Assembly: GCA_964543125.1 (NCBI GenBank)
Contig: CAZIWX010000034.1
Coordinates: 1 to 23,921 of the forward strand
DNA from: CAZIWX01 sp964543125
GTDB taxonomy: Bacteria > Fidelibacterota > UBA8477
Direction: 5' to 3'
Length of the DNA stretch: 23,921 nucleotides
This document shows positions 15,682 through 23,455 of this stretch, in pieces. The first letter of the stretch is position 1; every line of letters starts with the position of its first letter. The translations under genes were made by a program, and so were the position numbers. The notes below the pieces were generated by a model. The model was given only the letters and a program-made list of their open reading frames with translations, searched no databases and had not been told where the DNA came from.

Positions 15682-17495
15682 TGCCCCGGCTTAAGGGATA
15701 TAAGTTTTATTTCGTCTCAATCTTCTGGCTGACCTTGCTGTTCAGTCCGCCGACCGCATGGTCGAAATACGAAGAATCCCGGGGTGTGTGGTTGACTACG
15801 GTAGGCGGCGCCGATTGGCCGGACTCCCATAATGCCGGTAGTCAACAATCCCAAATGCGAAACATTCTTGACAACTTGCAGGACGGGAATATGAATACGG
15901 TCTTTTTTCAAGTTCGTACCCGGGGCTGTACCTTTTTTCCCAATCCTTACGAACCGCTGGCCGCCGAACTCACCGGAACGCTGGGCGGCAGTCCGGGATA
16001 TGATCCGTTGCAGTACGCCATTACCCAGGCTCATAATCGGGGTTTGGAAATCCACGCCTGGTTTAACTGCTTTTTGGTTTGGAGCAGCTCCTACTGGCCA
16101 CCCACCGCCAACCCGCCCCATCCATTAACTGCGCATCCGGAATGGCGAATGGTGGATAATAACGGGCATGCTCCGGATCCCACGTTGGGTGAGGATGTCT
16201 TTTTTTCGCCGGGTAATCCGGATGTCATTGAACATACCCTCCAATTAGCCTGGTATCTGGTAGAAAATTACAATGTGGATGGTGTTCACTTTGACTATAT
16301 CCGTTATCCGGGTTCCCAATATTCCTATGATGATTCATCTCTCGCTCGATTTTACAGTAGTTCCGGTAATCCGGATAACCTGACCTGGCCGAATTGGCAA
16401 CGCCAGCAAATCAACCATTTTGTAGAAACTTTCTACGACAGCGCCATGATCCTGAATCCAAGATTAAAAGTTTCGGCCGCGGTGATTGGCCGTTACAATA
16501 TTCCGCCCTGGAATGCCTACTACGATGTGTTTCAAGATCCTTACCAATGGGCGTTGGGAGGCGTTATCGATATGATCATCCCCATGATCTACTGGCCCAT
16601 TGGCGATCCCTATCCCTTTGAGCAGTATCTGCTCCAATGGGTTAACCAATATAGCGCCGATCGATTTGTCTATGCGGGTCTGGGGACTTATAAAAATGAA
16701 GACGATTATAACGAAGTTTATAATGAGATTTCGGTGGCCCGGGGAGTCCAGGCCGAAGGTCATGTCCATTTTCGATACGATAATTTGGTTACCAACACCG
16801 GATTTATATGGAATTTGAAAAGTTCATTATATGCTCACCCGGCGAACCAACCCTCCATGCCTTGGAAAGACGATGTACCACCGCCGGGGGTTGATTCCCT
16901 TACGCTGGAACCAAATGAAATCTACCACTACGCCATTCTACGCTGGCCGGCAATGCACGATACAGCCAGTGATGGTGAGTCGGCGGCACGCTATAATGTT
17001 TATCGGTCGGTGGACGAATCATTAAATATTATGAATCCCAATCACTTAGTTTTCATCACACCCCGGCCGGATACGGCTTACTATGACCTGGACTTTCAAG
17101 AAGGTCATACCTATCAATACGCAGTGACCGGCCTGGATCAACTTCAGAATGAAGGGCCCGCCAGTCCGATCCTGGCCTACACCTACACAGGCATCAATCC
17201 GGAGACCGGCTTGCCGCAGGCGTTGACGCTCCTCCCGGCCTACCCCAATCCATTTAATGCGGCGGTTACGCTGACCTTTGAAGTCCCGGCAACGCTGCCG
17301 GTCGATCTGAAGATCTTTGATATGCGCGGCCGTCTGATAAAGAAACTTTTTTCGGGTGAGTCGCCGGCCGGAAAAATGAGTCTTCAATGGCAGGGTGACG
17401 GCGAGAGCAACACCCGCGCAGCCAGCGGCATTTACCTGGCGGTGCTCAGGGCAGATGGAAAAACATTCATTCAAAAACTAACCCTGCTGAAGTAA
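15681..17495 (+). CDS. GHL10 (family-10-like) glycosyl hydrolase with Fn3-like and T9SS sorting domains
   Basis: This 604-residue protein has an N-terminal signal peptide (FYFVSIFWLTLLFSPPTAWS, cleavage near residue 29). The GHL10/DUF187 TIM-barrel (~30-385) is identified by ESRGVWLTT, NMNTVFFQVRTRG, GLEIHAWFNCFLVW, HPEWRMVDNNG, VFFSPGNPDVIEH and the strongly conserved NVDGVHFDYIRYPG. The E. coli relative DigH (YngK) cleaves denuded peptidoglycan glycan strands at the division site, so a cell-wall or other glycan substrate is plausible. Residues ~400-503 look like a fibronectin-III-type domain (YHYAILRWPA, ARYNVYRSVDE, YQYAVTGLDQ). The last ~88 residues (YPNPFNAAVTLTFEVP, LKIFDMRGRLI, SGIYLAVLRADGKTFIQKL, ending LLK) form a type A T9SS sorting domain, predicting export across the outer membrane. 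The TAATG junction with the lipoprotein gene implies translational coupling. Confidence 0.88.
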   Translation: MPRLKGYKFYFVSIFWLTLLFSPPTAWSKYEESRGVWLTTVGGADWPDSHNAGSQQSQMRNILDNLQDGNMNTVFFQVRTRGCTFFPNPYEPLAAELTGTLGGSPGYDPLQYAITQAHNRGLEIHAWFNCFLVWSSSYWPPTANPPHPLTAHPEWRMVDNNGHAPDPTLGEDVFFSPGNPDVIEHTLQLAWYLVENYNVDGVHFDYIRYPGSQYSYDDSSLARFYSSSGNPDNLTWPNWQRQQINHFVETFYDSAMILNPRLKVSAAVIGRYNIPPWNAYYDVFQDPYQWALGGVIDMIIPMIYWPIGDPYPFEQYLLQWVNQYSADRFVYAGLGTYKNEDDYNEVYNEISVARGVQAEGHVHFRYDNLVTNTGFIWNLKSSLYAHPANQPSMPWKDDVPPPGVDSLTLEPNEIYHYAILRWPAMHDTASDGESAARYNVYRSVDESLNIMNPNHLVFITPRPDTAYYDLDFQEGHTYQYAVTGLDQLQNEGPASPILAYTYTGINPETGLPQALTLLPAYPNPFNAAVTLTFEVPATLPVDLKIFDMRGRLIKKLFSGESPAGKMSLQWQGDGESNTRAASGIYLAVLRADGKTFIQKLTLLK

Positions 17496-17655
17496 TATGT
17501 TTCCCGTTGTTATAAAAGTGTATCCGGGAATCCGGCTCTTAAGTGGGATCTGCCTTGTAACGGTGACCGGGCATGCTTAATATCCGCTTCAGGCAGGACA
17601 AAATCGGGGAATTGATCGATAAAAATCAAGCACACAACCTTTTAGGGGAGGATTT
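17496..17655. other. Intergenic gap, no terminator found
   Basis: A 160-bp gap with a weak hairpin, TTCCCG (17501-17506) with CGGGAA (17525-17530), and no T-run. A long-range CTGCCT/AGGCAG pair is also present. No convincing promoter was identified, so read-through from the upstream run into the golvesin gene is possible. Confidence 0.45.
17645..17652 (+). promoter_or_regulatory. Strong ribosome binding site (GGGGAGGA)
   Basis: GGGGAGGA lies directly upstream of the ATG at 17656 with about 4 nt spacing. It is the best Shine-Dalgarno match in the window and supports high translation of the secreted protein. Confidence 0.65.
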
Positions 17656-20049
17656 ATGAAACGCTTGCTATTCATATTAACGCTATCGCTGCTTAGCAGC
17701 GGTATTTTCGCTCAGCAGGTGCGGGATACCGTCACGGTTGATGACAGTAATACCGACCTGTTTGAATCATACACGACCTACGATTTTTGGGATGTGGTAA
17801 ATGTTGGCTACAATGGTTCAAGCCATGTTTTGTTACGTTCCGCCGGTAATGATGGCCCCACGGGCGCCTGGACCAAATGGACCCTGGATATACCGGAATC
17901 AGGTTATTATATGGCTTATTACTACCTGCCGGTTAACAGCAACAGCCGAAATCTCGCGCTTTATGTGGTTTCACCATTTGGCTATACGCCGGATTCTCTG
18001 CGGTTTAACCAATCGGTTCAGGGTGGCTACTGGCGTCCCCTGGGGATTTATTATTTCATTCAGGGCATCGATAGCTACATCCAAATGGTTGACGATTCGG
18101 TAAGCACTACCGGCTATGCGGTGCGTGCGGATGCGGTGCGCATTGTATCCAGTAATGGTGCGCCCGATTTGGAGCCCGAGCGACGGAATGAATACAATTT
18201 TGCCGAGGTGAATATCGGCTGGTATGAAGACTTCCAACTCGATGTCTACAATATCGGCGATCAACCGCTCACCATTGACAGTATGTTCACCGGAACGACT
18301 AATTTTTCAGTACCCGCGCCCGGGGTTCCCCATGTAATCCCGGCGCATGGCAAGGATCAAATTACCATCCGCTTCTCACCCACCACGGAACAAGTCCAGT
18401 ACGATACGGTCCGGATCTCCAGTGACGATCCAGCCGAACCCGTCATCAGTTTTCCCGTCCGGGGTGAAGGCACGGCACTCACCGTGGTCCTGAATAACGA
18501 TGACGGTGCACCGACCTATGTGGAATTGCAGGGCGCCTGGTCCAATTCCAATGGTATCGCCGTTTGCGAAGGCATTCCCAACGCAACCAGCCGTTATTCA
18601 ATTCAGTCAGTGAATCCCGGCGCCCGAGCCCAGTTCAATCCGGATATTCCGGTGTCGGGTCAGTACAATGTGTACTATGCCGGGCCATTAACCAGCAACG
18701 CCAGCGATCACGCCTTGATCGAAATCTATCCCTTTGGGGCGGCAACACCCGATTCTGTTTATATCAACCAGAATGTTGCCCTGCCGTGTAACTGGCAGTT
18801 TATCGGGACCTATTACTTTATCGAGGGTACGCTAAACTATGTATTTATAGTCAATGATGGAACGGGCGCCGGTTACGTACTTCGGACCGATTTAATGAAA
18901 TTTGTCTCCGTTCCGGCCCGGCCGAAGATTGAAATTCCCCAAACCAGTGTTTCATTCGGGGAAATTCCTGTGGGGACAACCGTAACCCGGAGTTTGAGCA
19001 TCAATAATATCGGCAGTCAGGAGCTGGTATTGAATAGCATCGATCTGGAATCCGATTTTTTTACAATCACTTCACCCACCTCATTCCCATTAAGTATTCC
19101 GGCTTTGGATTCGATTGGTGTTCAGATTTCCTTTAACCCCGTTCAGGTGCGGGGTTACCAGGACACGCTCACTATTAACTCCAATGACTGGGATTTCCCG
19201 GTCATTCACCGAACTATTTACGGCATCGGTATCGGTGAGCAGGTGTATGTGGACAATCCGGCCGGACCGGACGACCCGGCTCCGAACTGGAGTTCGTCCC
19301 CTGATTTGAGTTTTGATCCCTATCCGGGCGACAGTTTGGCGGCGATCGACACCACCCTCTACAATCACTGGTATTTTTCTTCTTCCGCGGTGGGTTATAA
19401 TAGTAACCATCTGTATATCTTCAGTAACCGAAATCCCGGAGCCTGGATTCAATGGAATGTTAGCGTGGAAAACACCATGGATTATGATGTGTATATTTAT
19501 AGCATTGCCTCTGAAATCGACGCCAGTGCCGTGCCTTACATTGTGGATCCATTCACGGAAGATCCGGATACGATCATCGTGGATCAGGCCGGCAATTCAG
19601 GTTGGATCCTATTGGGACGCTATCCCTTTATCGCCGGTTTGGCCAATACGGTCACCTTGGTGAACGATACCAGTTTTACCCTGGCAGGCGGTCAGACAAC
19701 CTTGCGGGCGGACGCGGTTCTGGTCCAGGAACCCTTTGTAGGAACTGCCCATGAGTTCCAGGCGATGCCGGATGAATTCGAACTGGGAAACAACTACCCG
19801 AATCCCTTCAATCCCACGACAAATATCGACTTCCAGGTGCCTTATTTGGCCAAGGTTGAGCTGAAAGTCTTCAACATCCTGGGGCAACAGATAACAACCC
19901 TGGTGAGTGGTAATTTACCGGCCGGGTCCTATTCGGTTCAGTGGAATGGGTTGGATATGTTCGGTAAATCGGTCGCCAGCGGTATGTATTTTTATCAAAT
20001 GAGCACTCCCCGCGGCAACCAGACCCACAAAATGCTCTTTTTAAAGTAG
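17656..20049 (+). CDS. Secreted T9SS-sorted protein with three golvesin-C-like and two HYDIN/ASH-like domains
   Basis: This 797-residue protein has a signal peptide (MKRLLFILTLSLLSSGIFAQ, cleavage near residue 20). Three copies of a golvesin C-terminal/xanthan-lyase carbohydrate-binding-like module lie at ~27-165, ~274-415 and ~528-695, each with a W-x-x-LG-x-Y-(Y)-F-I-x-G strand pair (WRPLGIYYFIQG, WQFIGTYYFIEG, WILLGRYPFIAG) and a closing RAD-A-V-type strand (first copy VRADAVRIV). They alternate with two choice-of-anchor-D/HYDIN (ASH) Ig-like modules at ~168-272 and ~418-525 (YNIGDQPLTIDSMF, ITIRFSPTTE, RISSDDPAEP; NNIGSQELVLNSI, VQISFNP, TINSNDWDFP). The C-terminus is a type A T9SS sorting domain (YPNPFNPTTNIDFQVP, LKVFNILGQQI, ending LFLK). 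No catalytic domain was seen. A surface glycan-binding or adhesion role is inferred. An intrinsic terminator follows about 50 bp downstream. Confidence 0.85.
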   Translation: MKRLLFILTLSLLSSGIFAQQVRDTVTVDDSNTDLFESYTTYDFWDVVNVGYNGSSHVLLRSAGNDGPTGAWTKWTLDIPESGYYMAYYYLPVNSNSRNLALYVVSPFGYTPDSLRFNQSVQGGYWRPLGIYYFIQGIDSYIQMVDDSVSTTGYAVRADAVRIVSSNGAPDLEPERRNEYNFAEVNIGWYEDFQLDVYNIGDQPLTIDSMFTGTTNFSVPAPGVPHVIPAHGKDQITIRFSPTTEQVQYDTVRISSDDPAEPVISFPVRGEGTALTVVLNNDDGAPTYVELQGAWSNSNGIAVCEGIPNATSRYSIQSVNPGARAQFNPDIPVSGQYNVYYAGPLTSNASDHALIEIYPFGAATPDSVYINQNVALPCNWQFIGTYYFIEGTLNYVFIVNDGTGAGYVLRTDLMKFVSVPARPKIEIPQTSVSFGEIPVGTTVTRSLSINNIGSQELVLNSIDLESDFFTITSPTSFPLSIPALDSIGVQISFNPVQVRGYQDTLTINSNDWDFPVIHRTIYGIGIGEQVYVDNPAGPDDPAPNWSSSPDLSFDPYPGDSLAAIDTTLYNHWYFSSSAVGYNSNHLYIFSNRNPGAWIQWNVSVENTMDYDVYIYSIASEIDASAVPYIVDPFTEDPDTIIVDQAGNSGWILLGRYPFIAGLANTVTLVNDTSFTLAGGQTTLRADAVLVQEPFVGTAHEFQAMPDEFELGNNYPNPFNPTTNIDFQVPYLAKVELKVFNILGQQITTLVSGNLPAGSYSVQWNGLDMFGKSVASGMYFYQMSTPRGNQTHKMLFLK

Positions 20050-20098
20050 GTTGCTGTTTAACGAAATATTGGTTCATAAGCAGCTGATATGACATACG

Positions 20099-20124
20099 AG
20101 AGCCCCGGAGCAATCCGGGGTTCT
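20099..20124 (+). terminator. Intrinsic terminator after the golvesin-repeat gene
   Basis: AGAGCCCCGGA pairs with TCCGGGGTTCT, an 11-bp stem containing one G-T (G-U) pair, closed by a GCAA (GNRA) tetraloop at 20110-20113. It is followed by a moderately T-rich GTCTATTTATCT. It lies about 50 bp after the stop codon and is the most convincing terminator in the window. Confidence 0.75.
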
Positions 20125-20297
20125 GTCTATTTATCTAAAACACAGAACTAATTTATCAAACCGCGTAATCGGGCTGGTCCTCTCCTTAGGAAAGGGAGAA
20201 TTCTTCTAAAACCTTGGTGAGCAAGGAATTGTGAGTTTTTACCAGTGACGGAGCCCGCTTTTATCCAAAAACTGGAGAACTTCTGCCGATCTTCTCA

Positions 20298-20327
20298 TTG
20301 TCGAAAGTATCTTAAAAATTAACTTTA
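20298..20327 (+). promoter_or_regulatory. Candidate Bacteroidota-type promoter for the OPT gene
   Basis: TTG at 20298-20300 and TAACTTTA at 20320-20327 are separated by 19 nt, close to the Bacteroidota sigma-ABfr consensus (-33 TTTG/TTG, -7 TAnnTTTG) with one mismatch in the last base. The match is short and could be chance. Confidence 0.3.
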
Positions 20328-20335
20328 GCGCTAAA
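20324..20335. promoter_or_regulatory. 12-bp perfect palindrome, possible operator
   Basis: TTTAGCGCTAAA is its own reverse complement. It overlaps the end of the candidate -7 element and ends 20 bp before the OPT start codon, a position where a dimeric repressor would block transcription. The binding protein is unknown. Confidence 0.35.
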
Positions 20336-20346
20336 TCGAGCCATAC

Positions 20347-20352
20347 AAGGAG
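20347..20352 (+). promoter_or_regulatory. Ribosome binding site (AAGGAG) of the OPT gene
   Basis: AAGGAG lies only 3 nt before the ATG at 20356, but 6 nt before the adjacent GTG at 20359. The true start could therefore be the GTG, one codon later. The protein is unaffected beyond one residue. Confidence 0.5.
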
Positions 20353-20355
20353 CCC

Positions 20356-22248
20356 ATGGTGACCCATTCAAAGATTCCCGAGATCACGCTAAAATCATTT
20401 ATCCTCGGAGCAGTGTTATCGGCCATATTGGCCAGTGCCAACGCTTATCTGGGCTTATTCGCTGGTATGACTGTTTCTGCATCCATCCCGGCCGCGGTCA
20501 TTAGTATGGGTGTGTTACGTCTGTTTCGACAACACAGTATTCTGGAAAACAATATCGTTCAAACGGCTGCCTCCGCCGGTGAATCCCTGGCCGCGGGTGT
20601 CATTTTCACGATTCCCGCCCTGATTCTCATGGGCTATTGGGACACTTTTGACTACTGGGAAATTACCAAGCTGGCTGTTTTGGGGGGATTGCTGGGTGTG
20701 CTGTTCACCATTCCCCTGCGCCGGGCACTGATCATTGAAGCCAAACTCCAATTCCCGGAGGGGGTGGCCACCGCGGAAGTATTGCGTTCCGGTGAAATTA
20801 CTGCCGCGGACCGAGCGGATCCGGAACGAATGGCAACCAAACGGGAAGATGTGTGGATTATTGCCAAGGCCGGATTAGCGGGTGGTTTAATCAAGCTGAT
20901 GGAGCAGGGATTCCAAGCCTGGCATTCAGTTCTGGAAGGTGCAACCCGTATCGGGAACAGTATTTTTGGATTCGGCACCAATCTTTCTCCGGCGCTGATT
21001 TCCGTGGGCTATATCGTCGGCCGCAATATTTCGAGTTTAATTTTCATGGGTGGTCTCATCAGTTGGTTTGTGGGCATTCCGCTATACACCCATTTCCATC
21101 CATTACCAGCCGGCGCCGGCCTTGATAATGCGTATGCTGTCTGGAACTCGCAAATACGCTATCTCGGTGTAGGCGCCATGGTGGTAGGTGGTCTTTGGTC
21201 ACTGATTAAGTTGTTTCCGGCACTTAAAAAAGGCATTCAAGCCAGTTTCCAGGTGTATAAGGACCGTTTCAGCGATACCATTATTCCGCGCACGGAAAAG
21301 GATATTCCGATTCAGTGGGTGATCTGGGGGACGATTCTGTCCATCATTCCCATCGCCCTGCTTTATTTCAAAGTCTTGGAAAACACTGAATTTGCCCTGA
21401 CACTAGCTGTCCTGATGCCTATTTTCGGGTTTCTATTCTCCGCTGTAGCCGCCTATATGGCGGGTCTGGTGGGATCGTCCAATAATCCCATTTCGGGTGT
21501 CACCATCGCCACGATTCTATTTACTTCTCTGGTTCTCCTTATGGAGATGGGCAGCGGAAATTTAAAAGGCGCCGCCGCCGCTATTCTCGTTGGAGCAGTC
21601 GTATGTATTGCTGCCGCCATCGGAGGCGACAATATGCAGGATTTGAAAACCGGTCATCTTGTGGGCGCCACGCCCTGGAAACAGCAGGTCATGCAGATGG
21701 TTGGGGTCATTGCCGGGGCGTTGGTTATTGGCTGGACGCTGGATGTACTGCATACTGCGTATACTATTGGGTCATCCAAATTACCCGCCCCTCAGGCCCT
21801 GCTCATGAGTTCCGTCGCTGAAGGTGTTTTTAAAGGCAATCTGCCCTGGGATATGGTCGAATTCGGCGCCCTGCTGGGGATTGCCATCATCATTCTGGAT
21901 ACCATCCAGGAAAAACGCGGTGCATCGTTCCGGTTTCCGATTTTGGCGGTTGCCGTGGGTATTTATCTTCCGGTTTCACTCTCAACTCCTATTTTCATCG
22001 GAGGGATGTTGGCTCATCTGGCCAAGAAATTGGGGGCTACTAAGCGCGGTGATAAAGCCGGTTTGCTCATGGCATCCGGTCTGATTACCGGTGAGGCGCT
22101 CATGGGCATTCTCGTAGCGATTCCCATCTTTATGACCGGAAACAAAGATGTGTGGCCCGTCTTGGATTGGATACCCACCGGTCTAGGTGAGATCGTCTTC
22201 CTCGGCATCATCGCTTGGCTGTTTTTACAGGCTAAGCGTAAAGTGTAA
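20356..22248 (+). CDS. OPT-family oligopeptide transporter
   Basis: This 630-residue polytopic inner-membrane protein has roughly 14 or more hydrophobic segments. OPT-family features are visible at the N-terminus: LKSFILGAVLSAILASANAYLG, the GMTVSASIPAAVISMG loop, and NNIVQTAASAGESLAAG followed by PLRRALIIEAKLQFPEGVATAEVL. These motifs are characteristic of bacterial putative OPT transporters, which use a proton gradient to import small peptides or metal-chelate complexes. Central motifs include GLVGSSNNPISGVTIATI and the later LPAPQALLMSSVAEGV. Length is normal for the bacterial branch. Adenosine deaminase follows 23 bp downstream, suggesting a shared transcript. The actual substrate cannot be read from sequence. 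Confidence 0.92.
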   Translation: MVTHSKIPEITLKSFILGAVLSAILASANAYLGLFAGMTVSASIPAAVISMGVLRLFRQHSILENNIVQTAASAGESLAAGVIFTIPALILMGYWDTFDYWEITKLAVLGGLLGVLFTIPLRRALIIEAKLQFPEGVATAEVLRSGEITAADRADPERMATKREDVWIIAKAGLAGGLIKLMEQGFQAWHSVLEGATRIGNSIFGFGTNLSPALISVGYIVGRNISSLIFMGGLISWFVGIPLYTHFHPLPAGAGLDNAYAVWNSQIRYLGVGAMVVGGLWSLIKLFPALKKGIQASFQVYKDRFSDTIIPRTEKDIPIQWVIWGTILSIIPIALLYFKVLENTEFALTLAVLMPIFGFLFSAVAAYMAGLVGSSNNPISGVTIATILFTSLVLLMEMGSGNLKGAAAAILVGAVVCIAAAIGGDNMQDLKTGHLVGATPWKQQVMQMVGVIAGALVIGWTLDVLHTAYTIGSSKLPAPQALLMSSVAEGVFKGNLPWDMVEFGALLGIAIIILDTIQEKRGASFRFPILAVAVGIYLPVSLSTPIFIGGMLAHLAKKLGATKRGDKAGLLMASGLITGEALMGILVAIPIFMTGNKDVWPVLDWIPTGLGEIVFLGIIAWLFLQAKRKV

Positions 22249-22271
22249 CCAACTCATTATCAGAGGCATAT

Positions 22272-23327
22272 ATGAAATCAGTTAAACGCGAATTTATTCA
22301 GAATTTACCTAAAACCGAGCTCCACGTACATTTGGATGGTTCTTTACGTTTGGACACGATCCTGGATTTGGCGCAGAAGGAAAAAGTTGCTCTGCCCTCG
22401 CGTGACCGGGACCGGCTCTTAAGAGCCGTTACGGTGCAAGGTCACGTGAAAAATCTGGAAGAATATATCGACAAATTCAAGATCACTCTTTCGGTGCTTC
22501 AGACGCCAACGGCATTAAAACGGGCAGCCTTTGAACTGGCTGATGATTGCGCTAAAGAGAATGTAAAGTATTTGGAAGTGCGCTATTCCCCCATTTTACA
22601 TAATGAACGCGATATGACTCCCATGGCCTCCATCGACGCGGTTCTCGAGGGCTTGCAGGAAGCGGAAAATGAATTTGACATCCGAACCGGTGTCATCATT
22701 TGCGGCATTCGCAGTATTTCACCGGAAACCTCGCTGCAATTGGCTGAACTCGCTGTGGCATACAAATACCGCGGAGTTGTTGGATTCGACCTGGCCGGTG
22801 CGGAGGAAAATTTTCCGGCCAAAGACCATATCGATGCCTTTTACCTGATCCGCAATAATAATATCAATGTGACCCTGCATGCGGGCGAAGCCTATGGACC
22901 CCAGAGTATTCATCAGGCGATTCACTATTGTGGCGCCAACCGCATCGGACACGGTACTCGGCTCAAGGAAGATGGCGATTTACTCAATTATGTGAATGAC
23001 CACCGGATTTGTTTGGAAATCTGTCTTTCCAGTAATGTCCACACCGGGACAGTAAAAAAGATCGAACAGCATCCCATCCGCTTTTACCACGATTACGGCT
23101 TACGACTGACTCTGAACACCGATAACCGGCTGATCAGTAACACCACCCTGGTGGATGAATTCATGCTGGCCCATAAATATTTCAATTTCGATATGCTGGA
23201 CTTCAAGGATTTCATCATATCCGGCTTTAAGAGCGCCTTTCTGCACCACCGAGAACGTACCCAGATGATCAAGCAGGTGGCAGATCAGATTGATGACTAT
23301 TTGGGGATGAAGGAAGAAAAGTACTGA
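22272..23327 (+). CDS. add: Adenosine deaminase
   Basis: This 351-residue protein converts adenosine (or deoxyadenosine) to inosine plus ammonia in the cytoplasm for purine salvage. The zinc site and catalytic residues are all visible: H18 and H20 in TELHVHLDGS, H203 and E206 in LHAGEAYG (zinc ligand and proton shuttle), H227 in RIGHGT, and D284 in NTDNR (zinc ligand). The second Asp of the usual NTDDP is Asn285 here, a variant I recall from many bacterial adenosine deaminases with NTDNR(L/T)(M/I)S, so it does not by itself imply loss of function. Length is normal. AGAGG precedes the ATG by 5 nt. Close spacing to the OPT transporter suggests joint expression, perhaps to use imported peptide or nucleoside material. 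Adenine deaminase or aminofutalosine deaminase are possible alternative substrates. Confidence 0.9.
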   Translation: MKSVKREFIQNLPKTELHVHLDGSLRLDTILDLAQKEKVALPSRDRDRLLRAVTVQGHVKNLEEYIDKFKITLSVLQTPTALKRAAFELADDCAKENVKYLEVRYSPILHNERDMTPMASIDAVLEGLQEAENEFDIRTGVIICGIRSISPETSLQLAELAVAYKYRGVVGFDLAGAEENFPAKDHIDAFYLIRNNNINVTLHAGEAYGPQSIHQAIHYCGANRIGHGTRLKEDGDLLNYVNDHRICLEICLSSNVHTGTVKKIEQHPIRFYHDYGLRLTLNTDNRLISNTTLVDEFMLAHKYFNFDMLDFKDFIISGFKSAFLHHRERTQMIKQVADQIDDYLGMKEEKY

Positions 23328-23343
23328 AAAACATTTGAGATTA

Positions 23344-23426
23344 GTTTCCTGAGCTTTGGGGCTGGAGTGGCTCCAGGTTCAGCCGCAAAAACCATGACAC
23401 ACGGACTAGGAAACCGCTCTTTTTTT
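23344..23426 (+). terminator. Possible 3'-end structure of the add transcript
   Basis: CTGGAG-TGG-CTCCAG (23362-23376) is a perfect hairpin, and GTTTCCT (23344-23350) can pair with AGGAAAC (23408-23414) to enclose it. A run of seven T follows at 23420-23426. A canonical terminator would have its stem closer to the T-run, so this could also be a small structured RNA. Confidence 0.4.
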
Positions 23427-23455
23427 AATACCCGGCTCATAAAAATTCATAACAG

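Larger units (their letters stand above)
20050..20355. other. Intergenic region with terminator, promoter candidate and palindrome
   Basis: 306 bp without a gene. It holds the terminator of the golvesin gene, then about 170 bp with only a weak hairpin TCTCC/GGAGA (around 20179-20198), and finally the candidate promoter and palindrome of the OPT-transporter gene, listed separately. Confidence 0.6.

Noticed and set aside
23116..23130. NTDNR instead of NTDDP in adenosine deaminase as a sign of lost activity
   Set aside because: From family knowledge NTDNR is a common bacterial variant, and the zinc-binding Asp and other catalytic residues are intact.
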